NCBI GenBank assembly: GCA_946122785.1 | Contig: CAMGYJ010000004.1 | Location: forward strand, 9,942,150-10,006,149 | DNA from: Linum tenue | Taxonomy: Eukaryota > Streptophyta > Magnoliopsida > Malpighiales > Linaceae | DNA length: 64,000 nt | Reading direction: 5' to 3' | The notes under the pieces: model-generated | Seen by the model: only the letters and a program-made list of their open reading frames with translations | What the model was told of the DNA's origin: nothing | Databases searched by the model: none | In this document: piece by piece, positions 35,441 through 45,763 of the stretch | How the letters are laid out: the number at the start of each line of letters is the position of its first letter | Numbering within the stretch: position 1 is the first letter of the stretch | Position numbers and translations under genes: made by a program

Positions 35441-36670
35441 CTAACCCGAGGCATTCTGTGAGTTCTTTAACAAACCTGCATTATTCGTAATGTATTCGTT
35501 GCATCCAGAGTCGATAACCCATTCAGTGTCAGAAGTGAACTTACCCGTCATGTTGGCTGCTGGTTCGGCAGTTTGTGCTTCCCCATTACCACCATTAGCT
35601 TGACTCAAGAAGTTCATCAGCTGCTGAACCTGCTCAGAAAACAACCCAAGAATTGTGACACCCGCCATGGAGGTAGTCTGCGCAGCCCGAGGATTCTCAC
35701 GGCGCTGCCCTCGGCGGCCACTTTTCTCCGACTGACGTGACTTCTTTTCAGGCCACCCTATGAGCTCATAACATGTTTCTTTAGTATGCCCCGTCTTTTG
35801 ACAGTGACTGCAGCGTGGCGGTTTGTCCCGCCGATCTTGCTTCTCGCCTTGCTGCCCTGAATCGGCAGCCTCTCGCCCTTGCCGCGTTTGAAAAGCAGCT
35901 GACTCCACTATTGGACGTCGACTGGCAGTGATATTTTTGTGTTGCTCCTCTGCTACAATCAAACGGTACGCCTCGGCCAAGGTAGGCGTTGGTTTCATAG
36001 CTAAAATTTGCGTCTTTACTATCGAAAAACTTTCATCCAGGCCCATGAGGAAATCGAACAGATGTTCACTATCTTGATTATCTCGCACTTGCCGCTCAAT
36101 GTTACAAGTGCATAGTCCGCACTGACACTTCGGAATCGGAGTGATCCTCTGCATCTCTTCCCACGTGCTTCTCAGCTTGGTGAAGAAGGTCGAAACACTA
36201 CCCCTTTCTTGCCGCAACAGGCTCAATCCTTGTCGCAGTTCATACGCCCTAGGCGTAGAATCCTTTCCAAACCGCGATTCCAGGTCCACCCAAATCTCCC
36301 TCGCGGTCCGAGCATATCGAATGGAATTACGTACATCCTTTTCCATGCCGGTCTTCAACCACCCCTTCACTAGGGCATCGCATTGAAGCCAGGCGCTCAA
36401 CAGTTCTTCTCCTTGCGGTTTAGCAATGGTTCCATCTACCATTCCCATCTTATTCTTCGCAATAAGAGCCTCTGTCATATCCGTTACCCACTCCCCGTAA
36501 TTGGAATCATTGAGTAACTCACCAACGAATAGCTGACCACGGTTGTCAGAGGACAGTAGTCTCAGTGCTGCGGGTATGATCAAAGGTGGCTGAACTCCAA
36601 TCCCTCCGCTACTGCTAACCATGACTCCTTCGGTCCCACTGCCAGTTCCGCCGCTACTCATCGCAAACAA
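35441..36670 (-). CDS. Copia element 4 gag-protease N-terminal ORF
   Basis: An uninterrupted 409-codon ORF starting 30 bp inside the 5' LTR. N-terminus GQLFVGELLNDSNYGEWV and ALIAKNKMGMVDG; centre VSTFFTKLRSTWEEM and HLFDFLMGLDESF; zinc knuckle CSHCQKTGHTKETC at about residue 290. It ends in the protease active-site region (WVIDSGCNEYITNN), where a frameshift separates it from pol. The gag part looks coding-competent and could in principle still be made; particle function is inferred from the family. Confidence 0.85.
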   Translation of the reverse strand: MFAMSSGGTGSGTEGVMVSSSGGIGVQPPLIIPAALRLLSSDNRGQLFVGELLNDSNYGEWVTDMTEALIAKNKMGMVDGTIAKPQGEELLSAWLQCDALVKGWLKTGMEKDVRNSIRYARTAREIWVDLESRFGKDSTPRAYELRQGLSLLRQERGSVSTFFTKLRSTWEEMQRITPIPKCQCGLCTCNIERQVRDNQDSEHLFDFLMGLDESFSIVKTQILAMKPTPTLAEAYRLIVAEEQHKNITASRRPIVESAAFQTRQGREAADSGQQGEKQDRRDKPPRCSHCQKTGHTKETCYELIGWPEKKSRQSEKSGRRGQRRENPRAAQTTSMAGVTILGLFSEQVQQLMNFLSQANGGNGEAQTAEPAANMTGKFTSDTEWVIDSGCNEYITNNAGLLKNSQNASG

Positions 36671-36699
36671 TCCTCAAGAACGAACGTGCTCTGATACCA

Positions 36700-36976
36700 T
36701 GAAATATTTGAGAAACGAAATAACAAAAGACACACCGATTTAACGTGGTATCCTCGTTCTTCTTGAACGAGACTAATCCACGGAGAAGACGACCCTTCTC
36801 AGTACCTCTTAATCATCGGTCTCAATCAAATCATTGAGCCGCAGCAAGCAGAAACAACAAAATATATATGGAACCCAATTTTACTACTCAGCTAGGGTTA
36901 CCATACGTAGGGCGCATACAAGCCAAAGAGGAAAAGACTAATATGCCCCCACTAACACACGTGACCTACTCCTTTA
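36700..36976 (-). repeat. Copia element 4 5' LTR
   Basis: 277-bp partner of 32072-32348, next to the tRNA-Met primer site. Confidence 0.9.
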
Positions 36977-36981
36977 CCCTG

Positions 36982-38037
36982 AATAGTGGCGAAACCAGAG
37001 CTAATGGCGGCGAGAAGAGCCTTCTGTAAGGCTGCGTTAACCAGTTGCTCAATAGATGCAGCTGAGACACTAGAGCCAGCGACCTCAGCCTGAGGAATGG
37101 CATAGGCAGGACATGGAGTGCGGAGTTAGAGCCTTGCCATGATGTTTCTGGAACAGCCTGCAATCAAGGATTATATGGTTGTTTTTCTTGCACTAGACAC
37201 AAAAGTTGAGGCGCCGACAATGTTTCTGGAGGTGAACCTTCTCTTAGCAGTGGTGGCATTGGAGCTCCGAGACTGGAACACGACGCTGGAATTTAGGGCG
37301 CCCTACTACATAGGCACTTGCGTCAGGAGTAGCAACTGTTGCAACAACAGAATCCCCTTCTCTTGGACGCTAATCTAGCTGAGCTTGAGTGCGCAGTCTT
37401 GTTTCTTCACGGATGAGCTCCCCAAGAATGTCGTCCATCTTCAGCTCGCCTCTATGAATAATGTAGGACTGAATTCCCTCGAATTCTGCGCGAAGTCGCA
37501 TCAGAAAGTGGAGTAGCTGTGTACGTTCCCTTTCTTCAATAACAGTAGCGGATACGGCAGCAGGACGAATGGAGATTGTTAACAAATCCTCCTCGGTCAA
37601 TAGTTCTTGTGCATGATTCAAATAAGCCGTGACATCCCCGTTACCTTGCTCCAAACGAGCTAGGTCAAACTGAATCTCAAACTGGCGAGATACGTTCGCC
37701 GTTGAGTACGTAGCAACTAACTTTTGCCACATTGCATGAGCTGTCGCATGCAGACGAAGACCAAGGCATATTTTTGGGTCCACTGATCCCAATAGCCAGG
37801 TTCGAACCCTGGCATCATTCACCTTCCACCGATTGATTTGTTCTTCAGAAGCCAGAGCCATCGGACACGGCGTGGTACCATCAAGGACTCCAAGAAGCCC
37901 TTTCCCTTCAACAAACACACGAAACTGGAATTCCCATAACGAGTAGTTCTTCGAATTGAGTTTGACAGCCATGCGCTCCGAATCCATTGACGATAGCTCT
38001 GATACCATGTTAACTTACGGAAACTTAAATGACACAA
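36982..38037 (-). pseudogene. Copia element 3 gag
   Basis: An open segment (about 38008-37370, 212 codons) reads MAVKLNSKNYSLWEFQFR, GKGLLGVLDGTTPCP and LLHFLMRLRAEFEGIQS, a copia gag. The C-terminal part (37369-36982) should hold the zinc knuckle but is out of frame and stops at the copia 4 insertion. Confidence 0.8.
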
Positions 38038-38319
38038 ACTGATTTAATCTGGTATCCCTGGAATGCCAGGAGTAATCCACGGGAGAGTTAGAACTCTCCA
38101 CGATGCAAAATCCACTAGGTTTCGTTGAGTTCTGCCGGTGATACACACAAAGTATAAATACCCCAATCCCATAACCCTAGCACGTCTACTCTCACTCGTG
38201 CATGGATGCATGGGCTCGACATTGGGCTAGAACCCAATCTATCTCAGTCCACAACTTACACGTCCACAAATATATACATAACAGCCCAACTAGTCCAACT
38301 GGACATATACTGCTCAACA
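38008..38319 (-). repeat. Copia element 3 5' LTR
   Basis: 312-bp partner of 28622-28933, ending at the AAGAC duplication. Confidence 0.9.
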
Positions 38320-38329
38320 AAGACATACA

Positions 38330-38624
38330 ACATTAACGTCTACCTTACAAAAAACATGTTGATGCTGCCGACCAAACACTCCTATATATATATTTGCGGC
38401 TAACTGCATGCTATTTCGCATATAAGAAGCCACAAAATCAACTCCAAAAAGAGAAGAAGCAATGCACGAAACAGTCGAACAGAATCGAAACTAGCTAAAA
38501 CAACCGTCTTATGGAGAAAATACCTATGCAAATTAATTCATTTCCAATATCCAACTCCCAAATAATTAAGTATATATAACATCGAACTACTGTCATCAAT
38601 ACATAACATCGGGTAATAATTCTC
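38330..38624 (+). promoter_or_regulatory. Conserved 5' flank of the broken cysteine-rich-peptide gene
   Basis: It is similar base for base over long stretches to 59876-60173 upstream of the intact gene. Shared blocks include TGATGCTGCCG, GCATGCTATTTCGCA, CCGTCTTATGGAGAAA and TTTCCAATATCCAACTCC. TATATATAA at 38571-38579 is at the same place as the TATA run of the intact copy. It probably holds the original promoter. Confidence 0.6.
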
Positions 38625-38812
38625 ATGGCCTTGGCGATAGCCACAATCAAGTTCACTAATCTCTCGCTGCTGCTGCTTGCCTTCATTATCGTCCTATCAT
38701 GTACGTAATTCATCATCTTCTTCGATCTCGCCGGCCGGTGCTTTGACAAACACTCATCTAACGTATGTTTTCGTTGACTAACTGCATGCAGGTCTGTCGG
38801 ATTTCAACGAAG

Positions 38813-40165
38813 TGATAGACCGATAATTGCACATGTTTTCACCCCTTTTCTGAAGCCTTTTGAGATGTGGATTCTCGTGTTTTAAGCTGATTTCACGCGA
38901 GGTTGTACGTTTGTGTCATATTTCAGGACTTGGCGGTGGAATCGAGGCAAAGGAACGAGATTTGGGTCGAAAGGAGCAAGTGAGGCTTGGAGAGTGCTGG
39001 AGAGCCAAAATACCCGGCCAAAGGCAGGAATACCCGACCGGGTATTTTCTGGCCATGGTCGGGTATTTCCCACTTTGGGCGTCCGTGAGAGACAGAAGGG
39101 GGCCCGGGCAGGAGGCTTAAATCCCCGGTCGGGGATTATTGGTCATGACCGGGGATTTTCCCTTCAATGAAGCGGCGCGTTTTGAACATACCCGGTCGCG
39201 ACCCAAAATACCCGACCGGGTATTTCGACCGGGTATCGCGACCAGGCAGCAATTTAAGGAAGAAGAAAGGCCAACATTCAGGGGTTCCGAGTTTTAGAGA
39301 GATAGAGCGATTCCTAGAGAGAGAAAGCGACGAACCAGAGTTCCCAAGTGCCATAGCTCGATCTTCATCACCATTGGAGCCCGGCTTGAGCTTGGAGAAG
39401 TGCCGATTAAACGTCCAGGAGTAGAAATCCATCTTCACAGTATGATTTCCGTGTCTGAATCTGCTTTTGCTTCTTTCTCTATGGAGTAGTTTCCCCATTC
39501 ATCTGGGTATGGAGAACCCTAGATTTGTATGCTAGGTCTGATTGTATGAACCCAAGTACAGAGTTTATGAATTGATTATATTCGATTGAGGTTTGAATGA
39601 TTGAATGACTTGAATCCTGATCAAATTCCTGTCGTTTCTGCTTTGACCTAGAATAAGAATATCTGCCTAGGTTGATAGAGTACCCTTAATTGAAGGTAGT
39701 GAATTGGTGACTTTAGTTGAGGAGCCAATTCACTATTCTGTACCGAAGTTACTTCGGTAGTGGAGGTTTGGTTCGTTAGGGCCTCAATTTGTTTACTCCG
39801 GTGGAGGTTAGTCGCCCGCTAGAGACTCAGATTGAGAGGGTCTGGAGACCTTTAGTCGAGACTTCAGACTGTTCAAGAACCTTCCGCAGTATAACTTTCA
39901 TGAAAACTGAACTTGGTAAATTGCAATCCGGCTTAACTGCAGTCTAGGGGGAACCATATCCGGGTGACCTCTCTTGACTTGACAACAACCGTTTAACTTG
40001 CTTTGCGTTAATCTGCACTAAAAGTTCACTGTTAGATAACGAGAATTCACCGAGTAGTCATCAAATCTAGGACCCAGGTTGACAATAAAACCCAAACCCA
40101 CTATACTACGCTTTAGGAAGTGGTTATACTTGGCCATTTTCTAGAGTGACAGTAGGAGTGAGTCA
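38813..40165 (+). repeat. 5' LTR of the Athila-like element
   Basis: 1353 bp. Between 39011 and 39235 it carries pairs of TACCCG/CGGGTA words 20-21 bp apart, and CGGGGAT words at 39130 and 39150. Confidence 0.92.
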
Positions 40166-40171
40166 AGTTTT

Positions 40172-40189
40172 TGGCGCCGTTGCCGGGGA
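40172..40189 (+). other. Primer-binding site, tRNA-Asp type
   Basis: TGGCGCCGTTGCCGGGGA, 6 bp downstream of the LTR; it is typical of Athila-like gypsy elements. Confidence 0.85.
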
Positions 40190-40313
40190 CGGCTAGGTTG
40201 TTGAAGAAAAGTGATTTCTGTTACTTTAGCATTTTCATTTTCGCATTGAGTGTTTGTTCTTTCCCACTTGTGCCTTCACGGGTTTGCATTGCTTGATTGT
40301 GTGCAGATAGTGC

Positions 40314-41699
40314 ATGACCCGTAGCCAGTCGGGAGGTTTACTGCCGTTGGATCCTGAGATTGAACGCACTTGCAACCAGCTTCGGAGACAACAGCGAGCT
40401 AGACTGGCTACGGTGGAGCGCAGAGACGGCCAATTGAGCAGCGAGTCCGAGGACGAGTACGAGATGGAAGGCGATCACAACCCACCTCCGGCGAACCAGC
40501 TCCTGGGGAACGACCCCAATCCCCAGGGAGCTGGGGTTCATCATCATCCACCACCACCGGGTCCCACCTTGGAGTACTACTACACTCCACGGATTGTTGA
40601 CATCCGCCCGGTCATCCTCTATCCGCCCATTCCAGCAAACAACTTCGAGATCAAGCCATGCTGGATTCAACTCATTACATCCTCTATCCAGTTCCATGGC
40701 TTGAAGGATGAGGAGGCCCGGGAACATCTTTCCCGTTTTCTGCAGCTGACGAACGGGTTCAAGCTGAATGGTGTCCCGGATGACGCAATCCGCCTTCACC
40801 TCTTCCCCCATTCTCTGGCAGGGAATGCTAAGAGGTGGTTGGAGACCCAGCCCCCATTGTCCATAACTTCTTGGGACGACCTGGCAGACAAGTTCGTGCA
40901 CAGGTACTATCCGGCATCGAAGACCACAGAGATTCAGCGGGAGATCACTCACTTCCGCCAAGAGCCAGACGAGTCACTTCGTGATGCATGGGAGCGGTAC
41001 ATGGGATATTTCTGGCAGTGTCCCCATCATGGCTTCAGTGATGCATTCACAGTGGGGAACTTCTACAGTGCTCTCACCCTAGACAGCCAAAGGGTGATTG
41101 AGTCTCTATGCCCAGGAGGGGATGTTCTCACTAAGACTCCGCCCGAGCTGAACCAGATGATTAGTACTTTGGCTACCCGAGATCATTCCTGGGGGCAGAA
41201 CAGCAGAGGCAGAAATTCCCGGGACCAGGGTGTGCACTCTATGGAGGCCAGGTCCGGGTTAGAGCAGCAGGTGGCTGAGTTGGTGCAGACATTGAAGCAG
41301 CCCAACAGTCTTATTCCGGGCCGAGGTTTGGCTACGCCTCCAGTAGCTCAATGTCAGTGGTGTGAGAGCCCGAACCATCTGGTGGAGGACTGCCAGGCTA
41401 TGCGGGAGTCCTCTACTCCCCAAGAACAGTTGGCCTTCATCGCCAATGCTCGGCGCCTCGATCCATACAGTAACACATACAATGAGGGGTGGCGCCAACA
41501 TCCCAACTTCGCTTGGAGTAGCTACACCACTAAACCACCTGGTTTCCCGGCACCAGCAGGTGGTTTTCAGCAGAGGCAGCCTTTCCAGGCTAGGCAGGGG
41601 CAGCCATTCCAGCAGCCCCAACGTCAGTATTCCGAGCCAGCAGCAGGCTCAGCTCCCGATAATCAGATGACCGAGCTGAAGAATTGGCGGCATTCATGA
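40314..41699 (+). CDS. Gag of the Athila-like element
   Basis: A 461-codon ORF from ATG. After an acidic/Pro-rich N-terminus it has the retrotransposon gag domain (about residues 110-250: FEIKPCWIQLITSSIQF, EHLSRFLQLTNGF, AKRWLETQPPLSITSW, LADKFVHRYYPASKT). A zinc knuckle follows at about residue 345 (CQWCESPNHLVEDC, Asn in place of Gly), then a Gln/Pro-rich tail. It ends at 41699. The protease ORF lies in the -1 frame and overlaps it by 38 nt. No classical slippery heptamer is seen, so a one-base indel is the simplest reading. Gag would package the element RNA. Confidence 0.88.
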   Translation: MTRSQSGGLLPLDPEIERTCNQLRRQQRARLATVERRDGQLSSESEDEYEMEGDHNPPPANQLLGNDPNPQGAGVHHHPPPPGPTLEYYYTPRIVDIRPVILYPPIPANNFEIKPCWIQLITSSIQFHGLKDEEAREHLSRFLQLTNGFKLNGVPDDAIRLHLFPHSLAGNAKRWLETQPPLSITSWDDLADKFVHRYYPASKTTEIQREITHFRQEPDESLRDAWERYMGYFWQCPHHGFSDAFTVGNFYSALTLDSQRVIESLCPGGDVLTKTPPELNQMISTLATRDHSWGQNSRGRNSRDQGVHSMEARSGLEQQVAELVQTLKQPNSLIPGRGLATPPVAQCQWCESPNHLVEDCQAMRESSTPQEQLAFIANARRLDPYSNTYNEGWRQHPNFAWSSYTTKPPGFPAPAGGFQQRQPFQARQGQPFQQPQRQYSEPAAGSAPDNQMTELKNWRHS

Positions 41700-42946
41700 C
41701 TACCAACCAGGCGAATTTCACGAGGGTGGACCAGAGCATAGCCTCACTGGAGGCAGGACAGAGGAACCAGGGTGCCATTTTGCAGGATTTACAGAACCAT
41801 GTTGGTGCCATAGCCCGCCAAATTACTACCCGGGCCCCGGGGACTCTACCTGCCACCACCGTTCCCAATCCACGTGAGCCGCTCCAGCAGCTGGATGCCA
41901 TCTTTACCAGGAGCAGCAAGACCATTACTGTTGATCCTGCCCCGGCCAGGCAGGATGAACCTCTACCTGCTTCAGCACTTCCGGCCGATGATGCAATAGC
42001 GAGGGTGGAGAAGGAAGCCCCTGCTCCTAAGCCACAACCAGTGGTTAAGGAGCGTGTGCCCCAGCTTCCCTTCCCCACTCGCCTACATAAAGATAAGTTG
42101 GAGACTGAGTTTGCCAAATTTATGGCAATGTTGAAGCAGCTCAACATCAGCATACCATTTGTGGAGGCACTATCGAAGATGCCCAAGTATGCAAAGTTCA
42201 TGAAAGATCTCCTCACCAACAAGAAGAAACTTGGGGATCTCTCGACAGTGCTGCTGAGCGAGAAGTGTTCTGCTATCCTGCAGAACAAGCTGCCCGAAAA
42301 GCGCAAGGACCCAGGGAGTTTTACTATCCCTCTTACTATTGGCAGCATGCATGTAGGCAAGTCCTTGGCGGAACTAGGCGCTAGCATAAATGTCATGCCA
42401 TATAAGTTGTATAAAAAGCTAGACCTAGGTGAACTTAGCCCTGCTAGGATGAGCATTCAGCTAGCTGATCGTTCCGTTGTGCATCCTAGGGGTATCATAG
42501 AGGATCTGCTTGTTAATGTAGGTGCATTCACATATCTAGTTGATTTTGTTATTCTTGATATACATGAGGATGTGGATGTGCCCTTGATTCTAGGGAGACC
42601 ATTTCTTGCCACCGCCAAGGCACTCATTGATGTGCATGATGGTAAACTGATCTTGCGTGCTGGAAATGAACAAGCTACCTTTTCTGTGACTGAATTCGAT
42701 CACTGTGCTATGATTGCTGTCACACCTGTGCATGCTATTTCTGACCAGGTACACGAGCCTGTCGTGTATCCTCCTGCATCTCCCATTTTGCAGGACCCTC
42801 CTCTCACTCCTTCGCCGCCACTCCATCCAGCCTCGCCCCCGAACAAAAAGATCAAGGAGGAGTGGCGGCCGAAGCAGCAGGTTGCTAAGCCTGCACGGAA
42901 GAAAGGTGGAGACCACTATGAGCTGGTTCCACCCCCTGCACCATGA
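41662..42946 (+). CDS. Gag tail and retropepsin-like protease of the Athila-like element
   Basis: About 420 codons. The N-terminal part continues gag (ANFTRVDQSIASLEAG). After a Pro-rich linker comes the region PQLPFPTRLHKDKLETEFAK and KFMKDLLTNKK, typical of Athila gag-pol. The retropepsin-like domain follows (about 42360-42665: LAELGASINVMPYKLYKKL, RGIIEDLLVNVG, VPLILGRPFLATAKALI). In related elements the active site is DLGAS; here it is ELGAS (codon GAA near 42370), replacing the catalytic Asp by Glu. A TGA at 42944-42946 ends the ORF. Protease activity is doubtful. Confidence 0.85.
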
Positions 42947-43114
42947 CCACCCTGGCCATCCGAGTACTCACTCGCCTGCATCTTGCCGGATGGCCAGGTC
43001 GAGTTGACCTATGCTGGTGGTCGCATCCGTCGGGTGCATGGCCACAGTTTGAAGCTGTACCTTAAGAGCGACGTGGATCCGCTCTTGGAGGCCCCTGTTC
43101 CTGCACCCCTCTGA
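42947..43114 (+). pseudogene. Possible integrase C-terminal tail joined after the protease
   Basis: The same frame continues past the TGA to a second stop at 43112-43114. It reads LPDGQVELTYAGGRIRRVHG and HSLKLYLKSDVD, similar in style to the extreme C-terminus of Athila pol (VNGHRLKPY-type ending). If so, an internal deletion removed RT, RNase H and most of integrase and joined protease to the integrase tail. Confidence 0.45.
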
Positions 43115-44412
43115 GTATCCACCATGGGCGTCCAGCTACAAGACGGTAAAGAAGCGCTTGTGGGGAGGCAACCCCACCACGATTTTCATTTATTTCTTTT
43201 GTTTTGGGTCGGATTGCCAATAACTTTGGCTTGGGTTTGTTTTCTTTTGTTTTGGATGATGTAATATTGGGCTGACCATTGGACCTAACGTATTGTGTTG
43301 GAGTTCTTTTGTTCCCTTTAGTTGTGCCTATGTTCCCGACTGGTCCTCTCTCCAGTCCGTTTCATGCCGACTGGTCCATTTCCAGTCTCTTGCAGTCTGT
43401 GCACACCGGTAACATCGTTCCCCCTTCCTTCCCTCTTCTCCATTGAGGGCAATGTCGATCTTAAGTGTGGGGGGGGGGATGTTTATCTTTTGACTGCATT
43501 AGATCTGTTTGTGTGCTTGGAGCCTAGTCCACTGTCCAAGTTTTTAAATTTGAGGGCTCCAAGTATGTGTTCCTTGCAATTGCCTGCTCAGTATGCTTTG
43601 AATTGACAGTCTCTGTAGTGATTTGCAACCTAGGGAGGTAGTGTAGCACTACGGAGGATGTTGATGCATTTAAGAAGTCTCATTTCTTCTTCATATTGTG
43701 TTGGTTGATTGAGTGAATTAGTGATCTTAGGACCCTTGAATTGTGTGGTGTTGTGGACTCTCTGCCTGTCATGGACTCTTGTATCATGTTTTGAAAATAA
43801 CAGGTGCTCGAAAATGTGCCTTAAAATAACGTCTCCCGTGCGAATAGGGCGAAAGTGTGTAAGGGGAGACGGGAATCCGTTCCCGATTTCCACCTACTAC
43901 CTCCAGCCCCCTTACATGTCTTTCCCCGCACGAGGCTCGAGACACCCGCTCCTGGCCTGGCCGGTAAGAGCGGGCTCCCGCAAAACCTTTGCTAGGTGGG
44001 AGCCCCGTTTTCTGAAAAACAGGTTGGAACCCTTGAAAAAAGAAAGGGGAAAAAAAAAAAACAGAAAAACAAGCAAAAAGAAAGAAGAAAAGGGGTACCA
44101 ACCATCTTCAAGAAAAAAATCTAGCACCTTGAATTAATGTGAGTCCATGATCTTTTGTTTTTGAGAGTCTCTTCATCCACGATTCATTTGTCCTCTGTTC
44201 ACTATTTGCCATGATGCCGACTCGAGACTAGCGTTCTCGCCGAAGAAGCTATGAGATGACTTGTGCGTCGGTTGACCTCGTAACCTGCTAAATGATCTAG
44301 GAAGTCCTCTACCTACGATCGGGGTTGTATGTTGCTACAGAGGTCTGGAGAGTTGCATTGGTTTGAGTTAGGTTTGCTTGGGGACAAGCAAACGGTTAAG
44401 TGTGGGGGAGTT
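43115..44412 (+). other. 3' untranslated region of the Athila-like element
   Basis: No ORF is supported. It holds purine runs (TGTGGGGGGGGGAT near 43470, an A-rich run near 44048) and the Athila-type end GGGGACAAGCAA (44377-44388), then TAAGTGTGGGGGAGTT as the polypurine tract (44397-44412). Confidence 0.7.
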
Positions 44413-45763
44413 TGATAGACCGATAATTACACATGTTTTCACCCTTTTTCTGAAGCCGTTTGAGATGTGGATTCTCGTGTTTTAAGCCGATTTCATACGA
44501 GGTTGTACGTTTGTGTCATATTTCAGGACTTGGCGGTGGAATCGAGGCAAAGGAACGAGATTTGGGTCGAAAGGAGCAAGTGAGGCTTGGAGAGTGCTGG
44601 AGAGCCAAAATACCCGGCCAAAGGCAGGAATACCCGACCGGGTATTTTCTGGCCATGGTCGTGTATTTCCCACTTTGGGCGTCCATGAGAGACAGAAGGG
44701 GGCCCGGGCAGGAGGCTTAAATCCCCGGTCGGGGATTATTGGTCATGACCGGGGATTTTCCCTTCAATGAAGCGGCGCGTTTTGAACATACCCGGTCGAG
44801 ACCCAAAATACCCGACCGGGTATCGCGACCAGGCAGCAATTTAAGGAAGAAGAAGGCCAACATTCAGGGGTTCCGAGTTTTAGAGAGATAGAGCGATTCC
44901 TAGAGAGAGAAAGCGATGAACCAGAGTTCCCAAGTGCCATAGCTCGATCTTCATCACCATTGGAGCCCGGCTTGAGCTTGGAGAAGTGCCGATTAAACGT
45001 CCAGGAGCAGAAATCCATCTTCACAGTATGATTTCCGTGTCTGAATCTGCTTTTGCTTCTTTCTCTATGGAGTAGTTTCCCCATTCATTTGGGTATGGAG
45101 AACCCTAGATTTGTATGCTAGGTCTGATTGTATGAACCCAAGTACAGAGTTTATGAATTGATTATATTCGATTGAGGTTTGAATGATTGAATGACTTGAA
45201 TCCTGATCAAATTCCTGTCGTTTCTGCTTTGACCTAGAATGAGAATATCTGCCTAGGTTGATAGAGTACCCTTAATTGAAGGTAGTGAATTGGTGACTTT
45301 AGTCGAGGAGCCAATTCACTATTCTGTACCGAAGTTACTTCGGTAGTGGAGGTTTGGTTCGTTAGGGCCTCAATTTGTTTACTCCGGTGGAGGTTAGTCG
45401 CCCGCTAGAGACTCAGATTGAGAGGGTCTGGAGACCTTTAGTCGAGACTTCAGACTGTTTAAGAACCTTCCGCAGTATAACTTTCATGAAAACTGAACTT
45501 GGTAAATTGCAATCCGGCTTAACTGCAGTCTAGGGGGAACCATATCCGGGTGACCTCTCTTGACTTGACAACAACCGTTTAACTTGCTTTGCGTTTTTGT
45601 TTGTTTGAATCTGCACTAAAAGTTCACTGCTAGATAACGAGAATTCACCGAGTAGTCATCAAATCTAGGACCCGGGTTGACAATAAAACCCAAACCCGCT
45701 ATACTACGCTTTAGGAAGTGGTTATACTTGGCCATTTTCTAGAGTGACAGTAGGAGTGAGTCA
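44413..45763 (+). repeat. 3' LTR of the Athila-like element
   Basis: 1351 bp. Compared with the 5' LTR it lacks one 13-bp unit (GGGTATTTCGACC) and has about 12 extra bases near 45595. Confidence 0.92.

Larger units (their letters stand above)
32072..36976 (-). mobile_element. Copia element 4, nested in copia element 3
   Basis: Two 277-bp LTRs (32072-32348 and 36700-36976) that differ by only about five bases by eye. The target duplication is CCCTG (32067-32071 and 36977-36981). The initiator-Met primer site is at 36688-36699. On the minus strand the LTR starts TAAAGGAG and ends TATTTCA, a TA..CA terminus. It is the best-preserved copia in the window, with a nearly complete gag and pol broken at about five points. 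Confidence 0.93.
28622..38319 (-). mobile_element. Copia element 3, carrying copia element 4
   Basis: Two 312-bp LTRs (28622-28933 and 38008-38319) with TG..CA ends (the first base at 28622 is mutated). The 5-bp duplication AAGAC lies at 28617-28621 and 38320-38324. The initiator-Met primer site is at 37996-38007 (minus strand). By eye the LTRs differ at about 4% of positions, more than those of the nested element, in line with its greater age. Copia element 4 (32072-36976) separates gag from pol. Confidence 0.92.
38813..45763 (+). mobile_element. Non-autonomous Athila-like gypsy element (gag-protease, no RT)
   Basis: A 6951-bp element with 1353- and 1351-bp LTRs, TG..CA ends and the 5-bp duplication CGAAG (38808-38812 and 45764-45768). 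PBS TGGCGCCGTTGCCGGGGA (40172-40189) starts 6 bp after the 5' LTR; this is the tRNA-Asp-type site of Athila elements. At the 3' end, GGGGACAAGCAA and TTAAGTGTGGGGGAGTTTGATA-like sequence (44377-44416) match the Athila 3' signature and polypurine tract. It encodes gag and protease only. There is no RT or RNase H, and integrase is reduced to a possible tail. The LTRs differ by about 20 substitutions plus small indels by eye, so insertion was fairly recent and must have used proteins in trans. This fits the TR-GAG type. Confidence 0.93.

Noticed and set aside
40338..40961. 207-codon minus-strand ORF
   Set aside because: It is the shadow of the Athila-like gag on the opposite strand.
41659..41699. 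Programmed -1 frameshift between gag and protease
   Set aside because: The overlap is in the -1 frame, but no slippery heptamer or following structure is seen; a single-base indel is simpler.
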